A DNA stretch of 64,000 nucleotides from Mytilisepta virgata (lineage: Eukaryota; Mollusca; Bivalvia; Mytilida; Mytilidae): positions 122,892,614-122,956,613 of the forward strand of contig CM051521.1 in assembly GCA_028015205.1 (NCBI GenBank), written 5' to 3'. Positions within the stretch are counted from its first letter, which is position 1; each line of letters starts with the position of its first letter. The translations under genes and the position numbers were made by a program. Below are positions 47,901-59,417 of the stretch, piece by piece. The notes beneath the pieces were generated by a model. That model was not told the DNA's origin and did not search any database. It was given only the letters and a program-made list of their open reading frames with translations.

Positions 47901-50900
47901 ACATCCGGGTTTTGATTTAGTCTTCCGTCTTTAAACATTTGATAAAAAAGGGACAACAGGATCTAGTTCAACTACCTTGCGTATTGAATTTTAAGCTGTT
48001 CTATGGCTTGTGGAAAATACAGTTTGTTTAGTTAGGGTTTTACGCCGTTTTCAGCACATTTGGCTATTTCGCGGCGGCCAGTTTTTATTGGTGGAGGAAT
48101 CCGGAGTACCCGGAGAGAACCACCGACCTTCGGTAGGAAAATTGACAATCCTTGTCAATTAAGATCGGAATCGAACACACCCCGTCACAGGTGAGAACAC
48201 ACAACCTCAGCATTGACAGACTAGTGATCATTAGTAGTCATGACGAACTACCTAGACCACTCGGCCACCCAGACCCCGGAAAATACAGTGATTTTCTGAT
48301 GTGCAAAACCCAAAGTACTAAACAAGGACATATAAAATCGTCGCTTCAAAAATTATACGAATTTCCAAAATAAAATGGATCTTCTTGATGATGTACTATC
48401 TTCCAGACTGATTTTTGGAAGAGACAGAAATTGCTTCTATTTTAATTTATCCTCAGATTTATTTTCTCTTTTGTAAATTATAAATTAATATAGGAAACTT
48501 GATAAAGTAAAGGTATCCGATAAGGACCAATTTTAAAACTTTTAATTTGTGAGATCACAAGGATATCTCCTCCCCCATAACCTATGAACTTTGGTGCTTG
48601 AACATCAAAATAGGTTCAGCTTCGCTAATTTGAGAGCTATATGCACGAGGGAGATGCTCCTTAATTTAAAAATAATTCGTATATATGCACAGTTTGACTG
48701 TTGCGGCTTTTATCGACGATCAGTGTTAGGATCAGTTTGACAATTTAACGGCAAAACTGGTCTGATATGTTCACGACCAGTCGTATATCTGCCCATGATA
48801 TATCATTGTCACCCAAGGGGTCCTGTTGAATTCAGTTCCCAAAGCATAACTGCAACGATTTAAAACTTGAAAATTGCACGACATTATTTATGACTAGTTC
48901 TTCTAAGTATTCTCAGTTTGATTGTCATATTAAAACTGGGGATTGAAAAGGGGAAATACAAATTTTGTTCAATAATAAGTATAGAATTAAAAAATATAAA
49001 GTAAAAAACTTAAGAAAATGTAATGTTGAAATCCTACATAAACAGTAAAAAACTTGAAAAAAATGTACTTTATCATTTACTGTGTCAATTTATTTCGATA
49101 ATATTTATTAAATTGAGTCAATCAGCAACCCATTTCATTCAATATGTATTAAGAAATTAAAACAAATGTACTCAAATTTAATTTTTGTGCTGTATGACAA
49201 CAGCGGAGCTGATCGTATCCGTCGGGAATCAGTCAAAATGACAAGGGTCAGTTGTATGGGTTCATTGCACATAAAAAAGAATATATTTATAAAACAAGTC
49301 ATATAATCACATGCATGTTGATACGGAGATAAAAATAATTTGGAATACTTGCTCTCTTTGGATGCAGGAATAATTTTCAAACCACGTGTTGATACAAACA
49401 TCATTGAATGAGACAAGTTTCCAACTGTCTTTGTGGTTTTAGAAAGGAACTTTCCTTTAGATATTTTTTCCGTATGCTCCTGGCATGACAGCCAATCTGT
49501 CTGGCAAGAGGACGCAAGAGGGGTTAAGGAATACAACATTGCTGCCATATCAGGACAAGTGTCACGAAAGAAGCTTACATAAAATAATTTCTAGATGTCT
49601 TTTTACAGCGCATTTTAATATAGAATATGTTTTCTGTAGGTGTGAACACATTAACAGATACGGATGCCGGAGTAGTAGCAGCTGGTGTCATTTCTGGCTT
49701 GATACTTATAGCAATAGTTATAGGAGTACCAGTCCTGATTTATTTAAGGTAAGTGTTTCGGTATATATTATGATACTTAATAGCAAAAGTTAAAGGGGTA
49801 CCAGTCCTGATTTATTTAAGGAAATATAGTATAGCAATAGTTAAAGGGGTACCAGTCCTGATTTATTTAAGGAAATATAGTATAGCAATAGTTAAAGAGG
49901 TACAGTCCTGATTTGTTTGAGGTAAGTTTTTCGGTATATTGTATGATACCTATAGCATATACCTGGGTAACAATCCTGATTCATTTAAGGTAAGTGTTTA
50001 GTATATAGTTTGATACTTATACTTATAGCAATAGTTATAGGGTATTAGCCCTAATTTATTTAAGGTAACTGTGTTGGTATGTAACAATAGTTATAGTGGC
50101 ACCAGTCCTAATTTTTTAAAGGTTAGGGACTCTGCAATATTTATCAGGCAGTTGCAAAATGCAGTTGGACACATACTTTTTTTTGCTCTTATACTGACAG
50201 GACTCAACGTTTTTTTCATCCTTTAAAGTGATAGGACAGCAACTTTTTTTTTATAATTACTTTAGAAAACAAAACGAAAAACATGTACGATATGCTAATT
50301 TGAAAAAAAAATCAGCCTCGCTTTGCTCGGGAAATAAAACAATATTCCTTTTCCATAAAACCCCAAATATTCTGAAATAGACATGTACCATACCTCCATG
50401 CATAACTATTCGCTATACCCTTTGTCACACTGTCAGCTTTATTGCTGGACTATTAGTACTACACTGGGCAGTTTTTTTTCAATTTTAAGCCTTGCACAGT
50501 CAACTTTAAAAACCAAGGTATTTCTTTTGTTTTATCTAAGATATTGGTATAAATGAGTATGTATACTACTAAATACATATTACTCTTACTACCAATCAAG
50601 TTTCATTGTATTTCAAGAAATTTACAAAAAATCTGAACACTTTATTTGGTTGATGAAACCATACCTAAATGGTATATCAGACAACTCGAATAGTAAACTT
50701 TAAAAACTAAAGCATTTTGTTTTGCCTGGTATCAGATATAAATGATCAATACTATTTATCTTTAGTAAATATTACTTTTACTACTTGCAAGGTTTCATTG
50801 TATTTCAGTCTAAATTATTAAAAGTCTAGGTACTTCACTTTGTACATTAAATTACATCTTTTTGGCACATCAAACAACACACACAATGAACTTTAAAAAC

Positions 50901-53900
50901 TAAAGTAATTCTTTTGTAATATCTCAGATATCAATAATACTTAGTATCTATCATCAGTCCATATTTCTCTTACTACATGCCAAGTTTCATTATGTTACAT
51001 TTCAATGAAATTTATAAAAAGATCTGGGCACTTCACTTAGTAGATTAAATTATGTCTTCTTGGTTTATGTTACAACACACACAGTCAACTTTAGAAACTA
51101 AAGTAATACTTTTGTCATAATTTGGATATCAATAATACTTAGTATCTATCCTCAGTACATATTTCTCTTACTACCTGCCAAGTTTCAATACATTTCAATG
51201 AAATTTATAAAAAATCTGGGCACTTCATTTGGTAGATTAAATTATGTCTTATTGGTATACTAGTATGTGATAACACACACAGTAAAATTTAAAAATTAAA
51301 GTAACTGTTTTGTAATTTCATATCACTTTGTATGCCAATATGTTCAGATTAAGCTAATAGGACACATACTTTTTTTCTGCATGCATGTCACAGGACATTG
51401 AGTTTTTACAGCTCAAATCAGTATAGGACATTCACTTTTTTAAATCCATAATCAGAATTGCACCGGTCCCACCTTCCTGATAAATATTGCACGGTCCCTA
51501 ACTGTGTTGGTATGTAGCAATAGTTATAGTGGCACCAGTCCTAATTTATTTAAGGTAAATGTGTTGATATGTAGCAATAGTTATAGAGGCACCAGTCCTA
51601 ATTTATTTAAGGTAACTATTTTGGTATGTAGCAATAGTTATAGTGGCACCAGTCATAATTTATTTAAGGTAACTGTGTTGATATGTAGCAATAGTTATAG
51701 TGGCACCAGTCATAATTTATTTAAGGTAACTGTATTGTTATGTAGCAATAGTTATAGTGGCACCGGTCCTAATTTATTTAAGGTAACTATTTTGGTATGT
51801 AGCAATAGTTATAGTGGCATTAGTCCTAATTTATTTAAGGTAACTGTGTTGATATGTAGCAATAGTTATAGAGGCACCAGTCCTAATTTATTTAAGGTAA
51901 CTATTTCGGTATGTAGCAATAGTTATAGTGGCACCAGTCATAATTTATTTAAGGTAACTGTGTTGATATGTAGCAATAGTTATAGTGGCACCGGTCATAA
52001 TTTATTTAAGGTAACTGTATTGTTATGTAGCAATAGTTATAGTGGCACCGGTCCTAATTTATTTAAGGTAACTATTTTGGTATGTAGCAATAGTTATAGT
52101 GGCATTAGTCCTAATTTATTTAAGGTAACTGTGTTGATATGTAGCAATAGTTATAGTGGCACCAGTCATAATTTATTTAAGGTAACTGTATTGGTATGTA
52201 GCAATAGTTATAGTGGCACCGGTCCTAATTTATTTAAAGTAACTATTTTGGTATGTAGCAATAGTTATAGTGGCATTAGTCCTAATTTATTTAAGGTAAC
52301 TGTGTTGGTATGTAGCAATTGTTATAGTGGCACCAGTCATAATTTATTTAAGGTAACTGTGTTGATATGTAGCAATAGTTATAGTGGCACCAGTCATAAT
52401 TTATTTAAGGTAACTGTATTGTTATGTAGCAATAGTTATAGTGGCACCGGTCCTAATTTATTTAAGGTAACTATTTTGGTATGTAGCAATAGTTATAGTG
52501 GCATTAGTCCTAATTTATTTAAGGTAACTGTGTTGATATGTAGCAATAGTTATAGTGGCACCGGTCCTAATTTATTTAAGGTAACTATTTTGGTATGTAG
52601 CAATAGTTATAGTGGTACCAGTCATAATTTATTTAAGGTAACTGTGTTGATATGTAGCAATAGTTATAGTGGCACCAGTCATAATTTATTTAAGGTAACT
52701 GTATTGTTATGTAGCAATAGTTATAGTGGCACCGGTCCTAATTTATTTAAGGTAACTATTTTGGTATGTAGCAATAGTTATAGTGGCATTAGTCCTAATT
52801 TATTTAAGGTAACTGTGTTGATATGTAGCAATAGTTATAGTGGCACCAGTCATAATTTATTTAAGGTAACTGTATTGGTATGTAGCAATAGTTATAGTGG
52901 CACCGGTCCTAATTTATTTAAAGTAACTATTTTGGTATGTAGCAATAGTTATAGTGGCATTAGTCCTAATTTATTTAAGGTAACTGTGTTGGTATGTAGC
53001 AATTGTTATAGTGGCACCAGTCATAATTTATTTAAGGTAACTGTGTTGGTATGTAGCAATAGTTATAGTGGCACCAGTCATAATTTATTTAAGGTAAATA
53101 ATATAGTATGATGCTTATAGCAATAGTTATAAGGGTACCAGTCCTAATTTATTAAGGGAAGTGTTTCGGTACATACATGTACTATGATACTTATAGTTAC
53201 ACAATAGTTACTGATATTGAGAGCAGCAGTATGACTATATATGGATTGCACAAGGGCTGTGATATGGACCAGGTAAACTGATATGGCCATAACTTCATAT
53301 TTTAAATATTTTTCCATCATTATTGATAGGGGTGCTGTTAGTCTTATAACTGAATTAAATCACTACAATTTTTTACACTATTGATGATCATATCGCTTCA
53401 AAGTCTTTTGCATGTGATATTTTGATCTAAGATTAGGAAGGTCAGCTTTAATTTAAGCATGAAAGAAAACATTCCACTATTTCGAGAAGAATAGAAATAA
53501 AAAGGTACCAAATCAACAAAATATAATAAAAGAAATTGTACAAACAAACCAACTGCGTTACTATCAACTTATCAAATATTATTTACAGAAACAGAAAGAA
53601 GCAATCACGACAAAAAGCAAGCCTACCAAATGGAATTTTCGTAAACGGACATGCACCAAAATATGCAGCAAATGGTTTTCCTAAAACATTTCACAATGGA
53701 ATGGCACCACCACCACGTCCACCGACAGCACAACCAAAATCAAGAAAAGTCTATGCTACACCAGTAGGTTCATACCGGGGTGTTCCAGTTGTTCATGTCA
53801 CGCCCCATGGCTCACGCAGAGGAACACCACATGGTTCACGAATGGCAACACCATTAGGATCAATGAGAGGTCCAGTAAGGGGAGGTTCTGCTAGAATAAT

Positions 53901-54213
53901 TTTAACATCAGGACATCAGCCACCAATGATGCATCCTATGGATCCTTTTGGTCCAAGGCGTCCATATCCTTTCAGACCAAGAGGACGAGGTATGCCATAC
54001 CCTGGACCATATGGCTATCCGAACCCTACGATGTATCCATACAACTTTTTCCCGCCTCCATTTCCTGTATATATGGACGATATGGACGACTACGATGACG
54101 ATTTTGATTCTGAAGATGAGAGAGGGTCAATTAGGTCAACTTTGAGAGAACGGAAAATGAGGTACCACCGTTCATTTATTCCTGATAGACAATCAAAATT
54201 AGTCATCAAGTAA
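44905..54213 (+). CDS. Single-pass membrane protein with proline-rich cytoplasmic tail
   Basis: Three exons join in frame: 44905-44950 (signal peptide MTQHLLVLCIFCLFPG, donor G|GTAAGT), 49640-49748 (short ectodomain with VNTLTDTDAG, then a transmembrane helix from about GVISGLILIAIVIG to VLIYLR, donor AAG|GTAAGT) and 53589-54213. Lengths 46+109+625 = 780 nt, 259 aa plus stop. The tail starts with a basic stop-transfer block (RNRKKQSRQK). It has proline-rich stretches (PPPRPPTAQP, an SH3-type ligand), GSR/PHGSR repeats, an aromatic/proline segment (YPYNFFPPPFPVY), an acidic cluster (DDMDDYDDDFDSEDE) and a basic end. I do not recognise the family. The ectodomain is only about a dozen residues; because the 4.7-kb intron 1 is phase 1 on both sides, further phase 1-1 ectodomain exons could be hidden there. 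The stop TAA overlaps a good donor (CAA|GTAAGT at 54210), so exon 3 may not be last. An adaptor-binding signalling role is inference. Confidence 0.75.
44951..49639 (+). other. Intron 1 of the membrane-protein gene
   Basis: 4.7 kb between phase-1 exons. It contains the SINE at 48024 and a single reverse-oriented match (48634-48662) to the 42-bp minisatellite unit of 8177-8421. No further exon was identified, but a small phase 1-1 exon cannot be excluded by eye. Confidence 0.5.
48024..48277 (-). mobile_element. tRNA-derived SINE, copy in duplicated block
   Basis: Same SINE family as at 25659, flanked by a 12-bp target duplication (ggaaaatacagt at 48012-48023 and 48278-48289). The A box (TGGCCGAGTGGTCTAGG) is kept, while the B box region is damaged (GTGTGTTCTCACC). 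Confidence 0.85.
49749..50121 (+). repeat. Degenerate copies of the junction repeat beside the true donor
   Basis: Directly after the true donor at 49748/49749 come about six imperfect copies of the same junction (ccagtcctgatttatttaag followed by gta, gaa or similar), with units of roughly 50-70 bp. Some keep a GTAAGT donor, others have lost it. They form the upstream part of the array, which is interrupted at 50122 by an inserted inverted-repeat element. Confidence 0.8.
50122..51502. mobile_element. 1.38-kb terminal-inverted-repeat element inserted in the junction array
   Basis: The ends are inverted repeats: gttagggactctgcaatatt at 50122 and its near complement aatattgcacggtccctaac ending at 51502, about 27 bp in all. 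Outside both ends the 57-bp junction repeat continues, so the element interrupts that array. Its interior holds about four imperfect direct repeats of roughly 200 bp (blocks with ctgggcacttca and taaattatgtct) and similar subterminal blocks (ggacacatactttttt near both ends). No coding capacity; a non-autonomous DNA transposon or MITE is inferred, superfamily not assigned. Confidence 0.65.
51504..53111 (+). repeat. 57-bp tandem array derived from an exon-intron junction (about 28 copies)
   Basis: Each 57-bp unit holds 42 bp matching the last part of the transmembrane exon (unit gtagcaatagttatagtggc..., exon atagcaatagttataggagt) ending in TTATTTAAG, then about 15 bp of intron beginning GTAACT. 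The source is 49706-49760. Variant units recur in order (units 10-15 repeat as 22-27), so there is higher-order structure. Because 57 is a multiple of 3 and no stop falls in one frame, the array gives a long spurious open frame. It lies inside intron 2 of the membrane-protein gene. Confidence 0.9.
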
Positions 54214-54507
54214 GTCACCGAACTATCTAGAAGCATTTACTATACCCGTAAAACTGTGAAATTTCTTATACTTAAGGTTACCAATGTCATAAAACTAACG
54301 AATATGCCGATAGGTTATTCTTTCCTGGTGGTCGGAAATCAAAAGTACATACCTATTCTTGATTCGTTGGAAGAAAAGTAGCACTTCTTCTGTACTTTGT
54401 CAAATTATAAAAACATTTCCCAATATAATGGGACAGCGAACAGCTTTCCTTTTCGGTTGATTTTCACTGAAGGCATACATCGTGCATATATATAATATAT
54501 ATATAGA

Positions 54508-54592
54508 ATACCTTTATAAGGATCGTCAATTTCATATCAAGACAAAAACATTTTTGTCTTGATATCAAATTGACGATCCTTAAAGGTAATTC
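54508..54592. repeat. 85-bp near-perfect hairpin
   Basis: Arms of about 41 nt: ataaggatcgtcaatttcat facing atcaaattgacgatcctta, with aagacaaaaa and tttttgtctt closing on a 2-base loop. It lies about 300 bp after the stop codon of the membrane-protein gene. MITE or transcribed hairpin; undecided. Confidence 0.7.
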
Positions 54593-54599
54593 GCTGAAG

Positions 54600-55165
54600 T
54601 TCAGAGAATGGTGTCCAGTCTATACCTCTCAATAAAGCACAATTCCCTGAAGTACAGAGAGATCTATAGTAATTATTGAAATCCTGTTCAATCATCACTG
54701 AACATACAGACAACTTGATCTGTCTATACCTCTGAACAAAGCACAATTCCCTGAAGTACAGTGAGGTATATAGTCTACCAGTAATCACTGAAATCGTGTT
54801 CAAACATCACTGAACATACAACCAACTTGATCTGTCTATACCTCTCAATAAAGCACAATTCCCTGAAGTACAGAGAGATCTATAGTAATTATTGTAATCC
54901 TGTTTAATCATCACTGAACATACAGACAACTTGATCTGTCTATACCTCTGAACAAAGCACAATTCCCTGAAGTACAGAGAGATCTATAGTCTACCAGTAA
55001 TCACTGAAATCGTGTTCAAACATCACTGAACATACAGCCAACTTGATTCAATATATACTCTGAACAAAGCACAATTCCCTGAAGTACAAAGAGATCGATA
55101 GTGTACCTGTAATTATTGAAATCATGTTCAAATATTACTGAACATACAGCCAGGTTGCTAGCAAC
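54600..55165. repeat. 103-112-bp tandem repeat, five copies
   Basis: gcacaattccctgaagtaca occurs at 54638, 54741, 54853, 54958 and 55069. The spacing alternates between about 104 and 111 bp, so the unit of amplification may be a dimer of about 215 bp. AATAAA occurs in two of the units. Confidence 0.8.
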
Positions 55166-55401
55166 TATTATTAAGGATGATCGCTGGTCTAATAGGAAAT
55201 AAATAGGATTTGAAATAAAGGTTTTAGTTTGAGAGAACATATGAATAGTAAACAAATAAGCAAGAAAAAATATAGGTTCATATGCTCATTTTAGAGCTAT
55301 AAAGCCTTGAAAATTTGCAGGAAAAAGGTTTTCTCTGGATTTTTCAATGTCTTTGCATTGACTTCAGTCTCTCAAAAATGTATGAAAAAATAAAAAGGAT
55401 T

Positions 55402-58247
55402 TGTCAGTATACTAAGTTATGGTATGGTGTTAAATGTACTTTCCTTATACTATGGAAAGGTATGTTGTCTAGTGTACTGTCAGTATACTATGTAATGGTA
55501 TGGTGTTAAGTGTACTTTCAGTATACTATGGAAAGGTATGTTGTCTAGTGTATTGTCAGTACACCATTTAAAGGTATGGTGTTAAGTGTACTTTCAGTAT
55601 ACTATGAAATGGTATAGTATATAAAGTGAACTGTCAGTATACTATCTCATGGTATGGTGTTAAGTGTACTTTCAGTATACTATGTAAAGGCATGTTGTCT
55701 TGTGTACTGTCAGTATGCAATGTTATGGTATGGTGTTAAATGTACTTTCCTTATACTATGGAAAGATATGTTGTCTAGTGTACTGTCAGTATACTATGTA
55801 ATGGTATGGTGTTAAGTGTACTGTCAGTATACTTTGTTATGGTATGGTGTTAAGTGTACTTTCAGTATACTATGGAAAGGTATATTGTCTTGTGTAATTA
55901 TCCCCCCGCTTAGCGAAAGCGGGGGGATCATGTAATACAGTCCGTCCGTACGTACGTACGTACGTACGTACGTCTGTAGTGGCAAGGCATATCTCTGAAA
56001 CGGTAAAAGATAGAAACTTGAAATTTGGCATCATGGAAGAGTATATGACCCACTAGGGAATAGACCCCTTAAAATTGCAATTCGACCCCTTGGGGCCAAA
56101 TTATGAGCGAAAAACGAATTTCGCGATATCCAATAAATGGAGATATCTCCAAAAGTGTTAAAGCTAGGATATTGGAACTTATGTCACTACTTATATTGCC
56201 TTTCCCAAGTTGAAAGAGGGTATCAAAATTTTGGTCCCGCCCCTAGGGGCAATGCCCTAAGGAGTTAAAAAATGTCTAAAAACGATTGTCCAAGAACTCC
56301 TCCTACACCGTAGAAGATAGAAACATGAAATTAGGTACACTAGTAACACTTGAAGAGTTGTCTGTGCCAAAGGTTTCGGAATTTTGATTTTTGCCCGGGG
56401 GGTGGGGCTACACCCTAATATGTAAAATCTCAAAATATGGTAAGATCAGTTCATATCCCCACCCCTTAACCATATATATTTTTATTCCACATTTAAAGAC
56501 GAGTTACATGGTCACCCCCGGGGGTCAGCCCCACCCCCCTCATTTGGAAAATTACAAGATATCTCAAAAACAGTTAAGATCCCCACCCCTAAACCATATA
56601 TATTCTTAGTGGGCATGACAAGACAAGTTTAATGGTCATCCCCGGGGGTCGGCCCCACCCCCCTAATTTAGAAAATTACAAGTTATCTCTAAAACAGTTG
56701 AGATCCCCACCCCTAAACCATATATATTCTTAGTGGGCATGACAAGACCAGTTGAATGGTCATCCCCGGGGGGTCGGCCCCACCCCCCTCATTTACAAAA
56801 TTACAAGTTATCTCAAAAACAGTTGAGATCCCCACCCCTAAACCATATATATTCTTAGTGGGCATGACAAGACCAGTTGAATGGTCATCCCCGGGGGTCG
56901 GCCCCACCCCCTCATTTACAAAATTACAAGTTATCTCAAAAACATTTGAGATCCCCACCCCTAAACCATATATATTCTTAGTGGGCATAACAAGACCAGT
57001 TGAATGGTCATCCCCGGGGGTCAGCCCCACCCCCCGCATTTACAAAATTACAAGTTATCTCAAAAACAGTTGAGATCCCCACCCCTAAACAATATATATA
57101 TTTAATGGACATGACAAGTTAAGACTTACATTCATTTGATGTAGGCCATTTCAATTTTATCCATCTTAAAACTTTTGCATTCGACTTTGTCCGAGCAGTA
57201 GAAGTCCAATTTCATATTTCTGTGTTGTTTCTTGATATCCAAAGATCAGTGTCAAACTTTTTCTCTATTTATGCAATTTGAAATTATGAGGGGTTCAGAC
57301 TTTGTGCATTCCGACTTTGCTGGGAGCGGGGGGATGTGCAATCTCCGATTGCTGCGTTTCATATAACTATATTTTCAGTATAATGTGTCAAGGTATGGTG
57401 TCTATTGTACTGTCAGTATACTATGTTATTGTATGCTGTTAAGGCCAAAACAAACCATATGTCTGTTTAAGGTTACATTGTGACAAAAATAGGGTATGTT
57501 TTTAGGCAAAATCATTTATTTTTTAAAAATTATTTTACATAAACCCCTTTAGGAGAAAAAATTGTCAGCGGATGTTTTATTATGGAAATAATTATATCAG
57601 CGACATTTTTTTCTAAAATGGGAATAAAATGGGTTAGGGTAGGCACAAAAAAATAGGGTAGGTAGCGTAACCAAAAACACACATATATATTTTTTGCCTA
57701 TGTGTACTGTCAGTATAGCATGTAATTGTATGGTGTCTATTGTACTGTCAGTATATTACGTCATGGTATGGTATTAGGTGTACTTTCAGTATACTATTAA
57801 AGGTATGTTGTCCAGTGTATTGTCAGTATATTATGTAATGTTATGGCGTTAAGTGTATACTATCAGTATACTATGAAAGGTATGTTGTCCAGTGTATTGT
57901 CAGTATATTATGTAATGTTATGGCGTTAAGTGTATACTATCAGTATATTATGAAAGGTATGTTGTCCAGTGTATTGTCAGTATATTATGTAATGTTATGG
58001 CGTTAAGTGTACTGTCAGTATACTATGAAAGGTATGCTGTCTAGTGTATTGTCAGCATATTATGTAATGTAATGGTGTTAAGTGTATACTGTCAGTATAC
58101 TATGAAAGGTATGTTGTCTTGTGTATTGTCAGTATATTATGTCATGTTATGGTGTCAAATGTACTGTCGGCATACTGTTTAAAGGTACAGTGCATATAGT
58201 ATACTGTCAATACACTATGTTAAGGTATGTAGTCTGGTGTTCTCTTG
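55402..58247. repeat. Minisatellite, duplicated copy
   Basis: The array of 40935-43780 shifted by 14,467 bp. The duplication junction coincides with the array start. Confidence 0.8.
55899..57365 (+). mobile_element. Pearl/Helentron-like element, duplicated copy
   Basis: The element of 41432-42898 shifted by 14,467 bp as part of the segmental duplication, with the same hairpin ends and core units. Confidence 0.6.
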
Positions 58248-59371
58248 ATATTCTGTATTTGTTTAATCTGATATGGGTTATTTGTTGCCTGGGTCCCCGA
58301 ACTTTTCCAGTACTCCACAAAATAAGCTTTATGGTCTAACAAGCCTTGTTATACTACATCTTAGTCTGTTTTATCATTTTTATTGTTGGTAAAGTAGACA
58401 AAATGGTGATCTACATGGTTATATAGTTTATCCTGCTTTGAAATAAGGCTACACAAAAAAATGTATGCACATAATTTTATACATTACGCCTTATTTCATT
58501 TGTAACAAAACTCTTTCAGTAATATAAAGATAAACAACTAGCCATGATTGTCTCGTGTGATTATATTTTGCTAAATACTTCATGCATTGGTTACGTATAC
58601 ATATACAGACTAAAAGAACTTGAGTTTACCTGATGACCAGATATACATGCACTTTTTCCCTTACACCAAAATAATTTGCATATTGAACTGACAATTAGTA
58701 CGATAATCAGCGGTAATTTCTTTAGTTTGATATGCCTGCTGATATTACACTATTTTATTCATAAAAGTGTGCTCCATTTTTTCCGTTAAACTTTAACTAA
58801 AAAATAGCTCGAACTTTAGCACACCATTCTGCACTTAAAAACATGCAATTACCATTTAAAACCTGTACGATTAATTACCATTTGGATGACACTTGATTAA
58901 TTATATTTTTTTATGCATTCCTTTATACTAATCATTTGATTATTTTTTTAAAACAAGGGGTTTTGTATATATTTCGTCGATTTCGACTTTTTTCTTTGAT
59001 TTATTTAATGGCTATATTACATTCAAGATATCGTGTCATTAAATTTAAGACAATTTTAACAGTTTCCAGACTGAATCATAAAACATGTTAAACTGTAATG
59101 TACATCTGCATCTAGTATGATTAACCACAGTAACACATAAATAAGAAAGTCCTCGGGACTATTCGGCAATCTCCGTCCTATTTACGAAAACACCTGAATA
59201 GCAGTATACAGTGCGAAGTTATTCATACCATTAGAGTAACCAGCAGAGCATGAAAGCTTAACATAAATGTTTAAAGTATAATGTTTAGAATGGGGAAGAC
59301 GGTGTCGATTTGTGCTATTTTAATAATGGAAAACATTGAACAAACTTCCTAGTAAGAGATCTGGACTAAAA

Positions 59372-59417
59372 ATGACACAACACCTGCTGGTACTCTGCAT
59401 ATTTTGTCTGTTTCCCG
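59372..59417 (+). CDS. Second copy of the membrane-protein exon 1 (partial gene)
   Basis: Same 46-bp signal-peptide exon (MTQHLLVLCIFCLFPG, donor G|GTAAGT) as at 44905-44950, shifted by 14,467 bp inside the duplicated block. The matching exon 2 would fall at about 64107, beyond the window, so only the first exon and part of intron 1 of this copy are seen. Whether it is a complete second gene depends on how far the duplication extends and on whether the duplication is real. Confidence 0.7.

Larger units (their letters stand above)
40935..49533 (+). repeat. Segmental duplication, copy 1
   Basis: This block reappears at 55402-64000 in the same orientation. The first shared base is 40935 (40934 g differs from 55401 t) and the match still holds at the window end. 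All open frames and every stretch I compared, including homopolymers, are the same. It contains a minisatellite, a tandem-core mobile element, exon 1 of the membrane-protein gene and a SINE. Confidence 0.95.

Noticed and set aside
49135..49548. 137-residue minus-strand frame
   Set aside because: No domain or cysteine pattern; it lies in intron 1 antisense to the gene, with no splice partners.
51504..53111. 535-residue open frame made of 19-residue repeats
   Set aside because: It exists because the 57-bp unit is a multiple of 3. Its frame differs from the exon from which the repeat derives, and it lies inside an intron.
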